A stretch of DNA of 64,000 bases from Leeuwenhoekiella nanhaiensis (lineage in GTDB: Bacteria; Bacteroidota; Bacteroidia; Flavobacteriales; Flavobacteriaceae), in assembly GCF_002744755.1 (NCBI RefSeq), contig NZ_KZ319287.1:496001-560000 (forward strand), written 5' to 3'. A model generated the notes under the pieces. That model was not told the origin of the DNA. It ran no database searches and saw only the letters and a program-made list of their open reading frames with translations. The position numbers were made by a program, and so were the translations under genes. Each line of letters opens with the position of its first letter. Within the stretch, counting starts at the first letter, position 1. This document shows, one piece after another, positions 8,382-14,730 of this stretch.

Positions 8382-8397
8382 TGGAGGAATAGTTGCT
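8382..8397 (+). promoter_or_regulatory. Sigma-54 (-24/-12) promoter of the sensor operon
   Basis: TGG at 8382-8384 and TTGCT at 8393-8397 put the invariant GG (8383-8384) and GC (8395-8396) exactly 10 bases apart. This fits TGGCACG-N4-TTGCW in the key bases. The GGAGGA inside it could be mistaken for a ribosome-binding site for a TTG at 8393. As a promoter it predicts a transcript start near 8408, and so an ATG start at 8426. Confidence 0.7.
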
Positions 8398-8425
8398 AAC
8401 TAATGAGAAACTTAAATCTCTAGTA

Positions 8426-9052
8426 ATGGCTAAGTCTTTAAATACCGCCCGTCGTATTAATACCATTTTGGCACTGGCTGTGGTTTTTCTGCTCGTTTTG
8501 GCTACAAATCGCATTGATCAGCATCACTTTAAAACCGCTCAGGCCAACATGAATGAGGTGTTTGAAGACCGGGTGCTGGTGCAGGATTACATTTTTTCAA
8601 TTTCGCGGGAATTGCATACCAGGCAAATGAAACTCTACGGTGCTGTGCTGCAAACCACGAATTCAGGTTCTGAACAAACAGAGAACGTTTCTCAGATTCT
8701 TTCCAAATTTGAAGCGACCAAGCTTACACCGGCCGAATACAATCTGCTTAAACAGTTTAAAAGCGATTTCAGTACTCTGGAAGGGCTTGATCGAAACCCT
8801 TCAACACAGACTGATGTTCAACTCCGGAAACGAAAAAGTGACCAACTCGCTGCCCTTCAGCAAAATTTGCTGGAGCTGAGTGAAATTCAGGTACGCGAAA
8901 GCAGGCGTCTTACCCGAGAGTCCCAAAAATCCCTTGATGTAAGTAATCTGCTGGCGAACTTGGAGATTTTCTTTTTGATCGTCATCGGGATCGCCCTGCA
9001 GGTACTTATTTTTTATAAATCGAAAAAGCTCGCGAAACAAAGCGCTGCTTAG
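8426..9052 (+). CDS. Membrane four-helix-bundle sensor protein (MCP-like, no output domain)
   Basis: With the ATG at 8426 the protein has 208 residues. A membrane segment near 12-30 and another near 178-197 flank a helical periplasmic domain that looks like the four-helix-bundle sensor of chemoreceptors. Only a short basic tail follows, so there is no kinase or methyl-accepting domain. The frame extends upstream to a TTG at 8393, but that codon lies inside the -12 element and the predicted transcript starts after it, so I prefer 8426. The next genes encode a soluble kinase and its activator, suggesting this protein is the detached receptor. The ligand is unknown. Confidence 0.75.
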   Translation: MAKSLNTARRINTILALAVVFLLVLATNRIDQHHFKTAQANMNEVFEDRVLVQDYIFSISRELHTRQMKLYGAVLQTTNSGSEQTENVSQILSKFEATKLTPAEYNLLKQFKSDFSTLEGLDRNPSTQTDVQLRKRKSDQLAALQQNLLELSEIQVRESRRLTRESQKSLDVSNLLANLEIFFLIVIGIALQVLIFYKSKKLAKQSAA

Positions 9053-9138
9053 GATAGGAGCACACGGGTATTTTAAGGCTAAAGTTTTGGTCTTACACAA
9101 ACAGGATGTTTAACTTAGACGATCTCTAAGATCGGCTT

Positions 9139-10233
9139 ATGAACAGCATAGAAGCAGCTTTGAAAGAACGTATAAAAGAATTGACCTGCCTGTATGAGGT
9201 TTCTTCCATTTTGGTAAATGCTGATGAGACCAATCACGAGGAAACCTACAGCAGTATTGCGCAAAGTATCAAGATTGGATTTCAATATCCGGAAGATACC
9301 GAAGTGGTCATTGAACAGGGGACGTTTTCCGTAAAGACCGGAAGCATAAAAACCGATAAAAAGCTCAGCAGCGCCATTCAGCTTTTTAAAAAACAGGCCG
9401 GTTCCATCTGTGTATATCTCAACAAAACCGAACTTGATTTTTTACCGGAAGAGCAGCCGCTTATAGACAACATTGCTTTAAAAATAGGTGACTATCTCGA
9501 GCGTTTGGCGATCAAACAAAACGAGTTGCTGCTGCGGCAGCAGATGGAGCACGCAGACCGGCTTACGATTATTGGCGAACTCACCGCCGGTATTGCACAC
9601 GAGTTAAATACGCCGCTTGCAAATATTCTGGGCTTCGCCGAATTGTTACGCGATAACCTGAGTGATCACGATCCTGCTGTTTCCGACGTAGATAAAATCA
9701 TCAAAAACGCTATGTTTTCGCGTGAGGTGGTCAAAAAACTGATGTTTTTTGCGCACGCCATTCCACAGGAAAAAAGGGAAGTGAACATTATCCCGGTAGT
9801 ACGGGATGCACTCGATTTGCTCGATGCCGCTTTTAAGAAAGAACAGGTGCGATATGATTTTTATGCAGAACAGGACCCCATTAAGCTCAAGGTAGATGCG
9901 GTGCAACTGACTCAAATAATCATAAATTTGGTGATTAACGCGATCTACTTTTCCCCTAAAAAAGGCCTTGTGGGCATTAAGATTACACAGCAGGATGAAG
10001 ACGTGGTCTTTGAAATCAGCGATGAAGGACCGGGGCTCAGCCCGGAAGCGCTGGAGAAAGTTTTTCAGCCGTTTTTTACCACCAAGCCCACGGGTGAAGG
10101 CTCAGGTCTTGGTTTAAGTGTGGTGCACGGGATTGTAACCAGCCATAACGGAAGTATAACGGCTCAAAACAGGCCAGATCAGGGTGCGCTTTTTACCGTG
10201 CGCCTGCCCAAAGACGAATATGCAATTAAATAA
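9139..10233 (+). CDS. Soluble sensor histidine kinase (NtrB-like partner of sigma-54 activator)
   Basis: A 364-residue kinase without membrane segments. An N-terminal GAF-like region (about 1-125) is followed by a linker helix, then HisKA with GELTAGIAHELNTPLANILG (phospho-His near 154), and an HATPase domain with N-box NLVINAI, G1 DEGPGL and G2 GEGSGLGLSVV. It follows the membrane sensor gene by 86 bases and overlaps the activator gene by 14 bases, which points to translational coupling. The membrane protein upstream probably supplies signal input, since this kinase has no transmembrane sensor of its own; that link is inference. It should phosphorylate the receiver of the next gene product. 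Confidence 0.92.
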   Translation: MNSIEAALKERIKELTCLYEVSSILVNADETNHEETYSSIAQSIKIGFQYPEDTEVVIEQGTFSVKTGSIKTDKKLSSAIQLFKKQAGSICVYLNKTELDFLPEEQPLIDNIALKIGDYLERLAIKQNELLLRQQMEHADRLTIIGELTAGIAHELNTPLANILGFAELLRDNLSDHDPAVSDVDKIIKNAMFSREVVKKLMFFAHAIPQEKREVNIIPVVRDALDLLDAAFKKEQVRYDFYAEQDPIKLKVDAVQLTQIIINLVINAIYFSPKKGLVGIKITQQDEDVVFEISDEGPGLSPEALEKVFQPFFTTKPTGEGSGLGLSVVHGIVTSHNGSITAQNRPDQGALFTVRLPKDEYAIK

Positions 10234-11542
10234 AGAAAACATATTAATTGTAGACGATGATCTGCATATTTTAGAACTGATTCAGCGGCATCTGCACCGC
10301 TGGAATTACCATACCTATCGTGCAGTTTCGGTTAAGGAAGCGGTGAATATTCTTAGGGATTCGCAGGTCGATTTGTTGATCACCGATTTAAAAATGCCGC
10401 AGATTGACGGCTTTGAACTCATCAAATTTGTTTCTGAGCATTATCCCGATTTGCCCAAGCTTATCGTAACCGGTTTTCCTTCGGTACAGGATTCCCTCAA
10501 GGCTATTAAGTCTGGCGTGGCCGAATATCTGACGAAGCCTTTTACACGCGACGAACTCGAAGAGGCCGTTACCAAAGCACTTTCGGCTTCCCGTGCAAAA
10601 CCTAAAAAACCAACTCAACCGGTGCAGCGCGATGCGTATGGCGAAATCATTGGTTCTTCAGAAGAAATGAACGAGGTTCTTGAGGTGATCGACCGGGTTA
10701 AAGACAATAAGGCTACGCTCTACATTAGTGGCGAAAGCGGCACCGGAAAAGAACTGGTTGCCCGTGCCGTACATTATCAGGGTAAGTTTGCCGCGGCTCC
10801 CTTTGTGCCCGTGAATTGCGGTGGAATCCCAGAGACTTTACTGGAGGCTGAATTGTTCGGCTACAAAAAAGGAGCCTTTACCGGGGCAGAAAAAGATCGT
10901 AAAGGCGCATTTCAGTCCGCACAGGGTGGGACTATTTTTTTAGATGAAATCGGGAACGCTTCATTGGCTGTACAGGCTCGTTTGCTAAGGGTCTTACAGG
11001 AAAAGGAGGTGACTCCACTGGGTTCGCACAAACCCGAAAAAATTGATGTACGGGTCATCGCGGCTACAAATAATGATCTGGCCGAGATGATCAGAAAGGA
11101 AACCTTCCGGGAAGATTTGTATTACCGCCTGAGTGTGGTGGAGATTCATATTCCGTCCCTGCGCAAACGCATGACAGACCTGCCGCTACTGGTAGATAAG
11201 TTTTTGCTCAAATACGGTTTAGAATACAAAGACCGTTACCTGAAAATAGAACCCGAAGCCTTAGAAGTGCTGAAACGCTATTCCTGGCCGGGCAACATCA
11301 GGGAGCTTGAGAATGTGGTGCAGCGCGCGGTGATTATGTGTGATAAAAGCATACAGGTTAAAGACCTTCCCGATCATTTAAAGTATGCTATTGATATGCC
11401 GGAAGATACACTTACCTCTCTCGCTGAAATGGAGCATAAGTACATCAAAAAAGTGCTTCGGGCTACCGGAAACAACAAAACCAAAGCTGCAGAAATTCTT
11501 CAGATCACCCGAAAAACACTACGCGAAAAGCTTAAGGATTAG
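10220..11542 (+). CDS. NtrC-family sigma-54 activator (response regulator)
   Basis: Starting at the ATG at 10220 (MQLNKENILIVDDD) the protein has 440 residues; the frame runs further upstream but only inside the kinase gene. Domains: receiver (about 5-120, Asp in LLITDLKMPQ), AAA+ sigma-54 activator (about 145-365) with Walker A GESGTGKE, the GAFTGA loop that contacts sigma-54, Walker B GGTIFLDEIG, and a Fis-type helix-turn-helix at the C-terminus (NNKTKAAEILQITRKTLREKL). It should activate -24/-12 promoters. Two such promoters, each with the same palindrome upstream, flank this operon, making it the likely regulator of its own operon and of the gene at 11732. Confidence 0.95.
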   Translation: MQLNKENILIVDDDLHILELIQRHLHRWNYHTYRAVSVKEAVNILRDSQVDLLITDLKMPQIDGFELIKFVSEHYPDLPKLIVTGFPSVQDSLKAIKSGVAEYLTKPFTRDELEEAVTKALSASRAKPKKPTQPVQRDAYGEIIGSSEEMNEVLEVIDRVKDNKATLYISGESGTGKELVARAVHYQGKFAAAPFVPVNCGGIPETLLEAELFGYKKGAFTGAEKDRKGAFQSAQGGTIFLDEIGNASLAVQARLLRVLQEKEVTPLGSHKPEKIDVRVIAATNNDLAEMIRKETFREDLYYRLSVVEIHIPSLRKRMTDLPLLVDKFLLKYGLEYKDRYLKIEPEALEVLKRYSWPGNIRELENVVQRAVIMCDKSIQVKDLPDHLKYAIDMPEDTLTSLAEMEHKYIKKVLRATGNNKTKAAEILQITRKTLREKLKD

Positions 11543-11559
11543 CGGGTAATTCTTACCCG
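11543..11559. promoter_or_regulatory. Enhancer palindrome upstream of the small secreted gene
   Basis: CGGGTAA-TTC-TTACCCG is a perfect inverted repeat starting right after the activator's stop codon. Its centre (11551) is 131 bases before the GC of the -12 element at 11682, almost the same as the 129 bases seen upstream of 8382. The shared arms are CGGGTAA and TTACCCG. Confidence 0.75.
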
Positions 11560-11595
11560 GCCGGATCTTTTTTACGCACATGCTGTAAATTCTGT

Positions 11596-11626
11596 TTTCA
11601 GCTTATTTAAAAATAAGTTGCTGAAA
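11596..11626. other. Hairpin between enhancer and sigma-54 promoter
   Basis: TTTCAGC (11596-11602) pairs with GCTGAAA (11620-11626), and TTATTT (11603-11608) with AAATAA (11611-11616), leaving a 3-base bulge. It may end the activator transcript. There is no strong T run after it, so the terminator role is uncertain. Confidence 0.4.
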
Positions 11627-11668
11627 TTCAATAATTTATAATTTTATTCGGCTAAATGGCCCAGGTAG

Positions 11669-11684
11669 TGGCATACGGCTTGCT
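11669..11684 (+). promoter_or_regulatory. Sigma-54 (-24/-12) promoter of the small secreted gene
   Basis: TGGCAT at 11669-11674 and TTGCT at 11680-11684 place GG (11670-11671) and GC (11682-11683) 10 bases apart. This is a close match to TGGCACG-N4-TTGCW. The transcript would start near 11695, giving a leader of about 37 bases before the ATG at 11732. Confidence 0.82.
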
Positions 11685-11731
11685 CTTTAGATGGTATTAC
11701 ATCTAGTAAGTAACCTTAAAAAAATAGTCGT

Positions 11732-12100
11732 ATGAAAACATTTATAGCAATTGCCGCAATGGCACTGGGATTAACAACTCTACAGGCACAAAACACGTGT
11801 GAAACTCCGCAATTAAAAGCAGGCGATGTGATTAAGATCGCAAGCCCTTCGCACGCTACCTACTCGCACATCAACTTCCCCAAAAGTAATTTTATCATCA
11901 AGCGAGGGGGAATAGCCAATCATAAATCGCTAATCAACAAAGAGGTTGAGGTAACCGAAGTAAAAATGGAAAACGGATGCGTTGCTCAGATCGAAGTAAA
12001 ACTCAAGGACGGCAAGAAGTTTTTTAATGTGGTGCGTGAGGTAAGCATCGATGTGGAAGATGCCCTGGCTGCCGGAGAAATCAGGCTATTAAAATCCTAA
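11732..12100 (+). CDS. Small secreted protein under predicted sigma-54 control
   Basis: A 122-residue protein starting with a signal peptide (MKTFIAIAAMALGLTTLQAQ, cleavage likely after TLQAQ), so it should be exported. The mature part of about 100 residues has only two cysteines (CETPQ and ENGCVAQ), which could form a disulfide, and alternating beta-type stretches (VIKIASPSH, KEVEVTEVKM, IEVKLKDGKKF). I do not recognise the family. It has its own -24/-12 promoter and enhancer palindrome and is followed by a strong terminator, so it is a one-gene unit and the most likely output of the adjoining regulatory system. Its job is unknown; it may act in the envelope response that the membrane sensor monitors. 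Confidence 0.85.
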   Translation: MKTFIAIAAMALGLTTLQAQNTCETPQLKAGDVIKIASPSHATYSHINFPKSNFIIKRGGIANHKSLINKEVEVTEVKMENGCVAQIEVKLKDGKKFFNVVREVSIDVEDALAAGEIRLLKS

Positions 12101-12145
12101 CGAAAATTGGTGACGTAAAGTGATTAGTTCTTTGCGTATAATAGA

Positions 12146-12175
12146 AACCCGCTAATATTAGGTAATTAGCGGGTT
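12146..12175. terminator. Bidirectional terminator
   Basis: AACCCGCTAAT (12146-12156) pairs with ATTAGCGGGTT (12165-12175) over an 8-base loop and is followed by TTTTCTTGTTTT. It lies between the convergent genes at 11732 and 12193. Confidence 0.88.
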
Positions 12176-12192
12176 TTCTTGTTTTATAGCAT

Positions 12193-12702
12193 TTACTCTT
12201 TTAATCTTCGGGCTACATACCCGCGAATAACTTCGGTTGTTATACCAAAGGCAACATGCGCTATCAGTTCATTAATCTGAACGTTCAGGGGTATATCTGT
12301 GGGTTTATCTTTTAGTCCTAATAGAGGCAGCGAGGTCTCGTGGGTACCTATCCAGGTTGTAGCACCGTATGCAGCGCCTTCAAGAATACTTATTTCACCT
12401 TTATCCCTTTTGGCATAGCCGTAAGTAGCACCCAGACTGGCTCCAAAAGGTATGTTTACCAGTTGTTCTGCCAGTTCGTGATTGGTCTCACTGATGCGCT
12501 CACCGGTGAGTTTTACCGAAAGATCATCTACCAGCTTGACCTGAGCAGAGCGTGTATTGGGTTTACGCACAGGTAATACTTTTTCAATGGCGGTTTTAAC
12601 CAGTGTGCCTGCCAGCCCGCCTAAAACTCCCGAAATTAAGCCTCGGGTAACGTTTGAGGAGAACGAATCTTTTTCTAACCAGGCTTCTACAGCATTACTC
12701 AT
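12193..12702 (-). CDS. DUF1440/YagU-like membrane protein
   Basis: From the ATG at 12702 (MSNAVEAWLEKDSF) the protein has 169 residues. The frame stays open upstream to 12771, adding 23 residues, but the later start gives the more typical N-terminus. Gly/Ala-rich hydrophobic segments (GLISGVLGGLAGTLVKTAIE, IPFGASLGATYGYA, and a C-terminal HVAFGITTEVIRGYV) resemble the DUF1440 family of small inner-membrane proteins. In E. coli a member of this family (YagU) has been linked to acid resistance; function here is unknown. It is a single-gene unit converging on the small secreted gene. Confidence 0.6.
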   Translation of the reverse strand: MSNAVEAWLEKDSFSSNVTRGLISGVLGGLAGTLVKTAIEKVLPVRKPNTRSAQVKLVDDLSVKLTGERISETNHELAEQLVNIPFGASLGATYGYAKRDKGEISILEGAAYGATTWIGTHETSLPLLGLKDKPTDIPLNVQINELIAHVAFGITTEVIRGYVARRLKE

Positions 12703-12990
12703 AGTATTGAATTTTGATTTAAATTTATAAAGAGATGCGGTAGTAGTGTGCTGGTTTAACAGCTCTTTCACAGCAAATTATTTTAACATTTTAGAGGCAG
12801 TGTCTTTTTTAAAATTAGCTTTACTTATGTATTTAATGTTTTAGCATAAACTAAGTCTATTGCTTAATTCAAATATGTAATCTGAATGCGTATTAAAATT
12901 GCAAACTTAAAAGTATATTGCTCGATACAGATTTAATTTAAGGGATGTCGCACAACCGCCTTTAAACAAAATTGAATTACATCTAACCCT

Positions 12991-13473
12991 ATGTCTATGA
13001 ATTCTGAAACGCTCTTTAATGCCATACGCTCAGGTGATGGTGCACAGATCAACCAAATTTTAGAAGATCAGCCTCAACTTGTTGATGCTGTTGATCAACG
13101 CGGATCGAGTCCGCTTTTGCTGGCAAGTTATTACGGGCATCGGGATTTATGTGAACTATTAATTGCGCGTGGGGCCAAGATAAATGCCAAAGATGCCAGT
13201 GGTAACACGGCACTTATGGGGGTTTGTTTTAAGGGGTATACTCATGTGGCCCAATTGCTGGTAGAAAAAGGTGCTGATGTTAATGTTCAAAATTTTAACG
13301 GGGCCACGGCGCTTATTTATGCAGCCACGTTTAACCAGAAAGAATTAGTTGAATTGTTATTATCCTATAATGCAGACGTAAATCTCAAAGATGGTCGGGG
13401 GCTAAAAGCCGTTGATCACGCACGTATGCAGGGACTTAACCAGATCGAAAAAATTTTAGAAGATGCCTCGTGA
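12991..13473 (+). CDS. Ankyrin repeat protein
   Basis: A 160-residue soluble protein built of about four to five ankyrin repeats; typical repeat text is GSSPLLLASYYGHRDLCELL followed by IARGAKINAKDASGNTALM. There is no signal peptide. Ankyrin repeats mediate protein-protein contacts. Its last 11 bases overlap the start of the next gene in another frame, suggesting translational coupling and a joint function. A second ATG two codons in (12997) is also possible. The partner is probably the neighbouring product, but this is inference. Confidence 0.9.
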   Translation: MSMNSETLFNAIRSGDGAQINQILEDQPQLVDAVDQRGSSPLLLASYYGHRDLCELLIARGAKINAKDASGNTALMGVCFKGYTHVAQLLVEKGADVNVQNFNGATALIYAATFNQKELVELLLSYNADVNLKDGRGLKAVDHARMQGLNQIEKILEDAS

Positions 13474-14044
13474 TCCTCTAGATCAACTACATAGTATTCG
13501 TTTTAGAAAACCGGGCATTGGCTCAAAATCTGTACTCAACCCTGATCAGGAAAAGGATTTTTCAAGATTTTTGATCAACGCCTTAGGTCCTGATGTGTTT
13601 GTAATAAGCACCGGTCTGGGTCTCGATGTTTATTATACTTATAAACAGAATTGCTCTGCATTTATCACTAAAAACCTTTGGCTTTTTCAGGAAACACAAG
13701 AGAACAATAGACCTGTAATGCTTACTGAAGAAAACCACGGTCGGGATGTGTTGAACTATTTCGGTACCGTCGTAAATACGTTGGTTTCTTATCCGCTGTT
13801 ATTGCTATCTTGTTGTAAGAAGTTTATGAAGCAATACCACGGGATCCCACATAAATCAAGATTACATATCTTATTATATTCTTCCTTTCAGTATCATTTG
13901 CACGGCCTAATTACAGATGCTAAGGTGCCTTATGTGGAAAAAATCAAAAAGCTTTTAAACGAATCTGATGCTTTAGATTTTGAGAAGTTTGGTGACCATG
14001 AAAAACTGGTCAATCAGTATCGAAAATCACAAAACCTCAACTAA
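13463..14044 (+). CDS. Uncharacterised protein coupled to the ankyrin gene
   Basis: A 193-residue protein (MPRDPLDQLHSIRFRKPG). I do not recognise a family. There is no signal peptide; a hydrophobic stretch YPLLLLSCCKKF near residue 115 is too short and mixed to call a membrane segment. The composition is that of a normal soluble protein, with a double Cys and several His and Tyr. It overlaps the ankyrin gene by 11 bases at its start and the exonuclease gene by 4 bases tail to tail at its end. The compact coupling suggests an ankyrin-bound partner, possibly an enzyme or effector held in check by the ankyrin protein. Confidence 0.72.
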   Translation: MPRDPLDQLHSIRFRKPGIGSKSVLNPDQEKDFSRFLINALGPDVFVISTGLGLDVYYTYKQNCSAFITKNLWLFQETQENNRPVMLTEENHGRDVLNYFGTVVNTLVSYPLLLLSCCKKFMKQYHGIPHKSRLHILLYSSFQYHLHGLITDAKVPYVEKIKKLLNESDALDFEKFGDHEKLVNQYRKSQNLN

Positions 14045-14697
14045 CGGGTAAGATCTTTAAGGCGTTTGGGCTTTTTGAGGCGATTTAAGATTTTCAGAAA
14101 TGCCAATGCCGTGATATAAGCATCTCCAATGGCCTTATGACGGTCTGTACGTGCTATATTAAGTTCTTCGCAAAGCTCATCTAGAGAATAGACCTTGTCG
14201 GGATTGGTAATGTTGACCAGATGCACGGTGCGTTTAAATAAAACACCGGTATCGATGGTTCGGTTTTTCAATTTGGGAGCCCCAAGTCTTTTTAGCGCAT
14301 AATTGATTATTCCTACGTCAAAACCTATATGATGTCCTACCAGAACTGAATTCCCAATGTAACTGAGAAATTGCTTTACAGCTTCTTCTTCGCTGATTTT
14401 TTGGTATTTACTGTTTTCTTTCAGAATTCCGTGTATAGCGACTGCTTCTTTGTTGAAAACCTGCTGTTCTACATAAAGCTCAAGACTGTTTGACAGGTTT
14501 ATGCGGTTACCCTGTAGTTCTACAGCGCCCAGACTCAACATGCGATCAGTTTGCTTGTGGATTCCTGTAGTTTCGGTATCAAAAACAACAAAACGCGCGT
14601 CTTCAATCGCCGGTTCTTCGAAACCTGTAAACAGGACCGCATAGTCTTTGTAAAACTGAGGCGGTTCGGGTCTTTTGGTAAAAAAAGGAATTCTCAT
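14041..14697 (-). CDS. DnaQ-like 3'-5' exonuclease
   Basis: A 218-residue DEDDh-type exonuclease. Exo I is FVVFDTETTG (Asp40, Glu42), Exo II lies in VLVGHHIGFDVGIINYAL, and Exo III is TDRHKAIGDAYITA (His and Asp). It resembles the epsilon or PolC exonuclease domain and would remove nucleotides from DNA or RNA 3' ends. It lies 33 bases downstream of the DUF294 gene on the same strand. In many bacteria such a pair adjoins a sodium:solute (acetate-type) symporter, where the module is thought to be regulatory; no symporter is present here. Confidence 0.88.
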   Translation of the reverse strand: MRIPFFTKRPEPPQFYKDYAVLFTGFEEPAIEDARFVVFDTETTGIHKQTDRMLSLGAVELQGNRINLSNSLELYVEQQVFNKEAVAIHGILKENSKYQKISEEEAVKQFLSYIGNSVLVGHHIGFDVGIINYALKRLGAPKLKNRTIDTGVLFKRTVHLVNITNPDKVYSLDELCEELNIARTDRHKAIGDAYITALAFLKILNRLKKPKRLKDLTR

Positions 14698-14730
14698 TTC
14701 TTAGTGCAATCAAGTTTTACAGCTTCGGGA

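Larger units (their letters stand above)
8038..8425. other. Divergent control region, nirB / sigma-54 operon
   Basis: This 388-base gene-free stretch separates nirB from the plus-strand sensor operon. It holds the nirB promoter and operator (8057-8090), the palindrome CGGGTAAA-A-TTTACCCG (8258-8274), a lone half-site TTACCCG (8288-8294) and a -24/-12 promoter (8382-8397). I find no RNA gene in it. Confidence 0.75.

Noticed and set aside
8393-8425. TTG start for the membrane sensor gene
   Set aside because: It lies within the -12 element of the predicted sigma-54 promoter and before the expected transcript start.
10184-10219. Upstream extension of the sigma-54 activator (12 residues)
   Set aside because: It lies inside the kinase gene and adds a Cys-rich non-receiver sequence; the receiver begins normally at the ATG at 10220.
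13463-14044. Catalase or known toxin partner of the ankyrin gene
   Set aside because: No heme-catalase motif and no recognised toxin fold could be seen, so no function is assigned.
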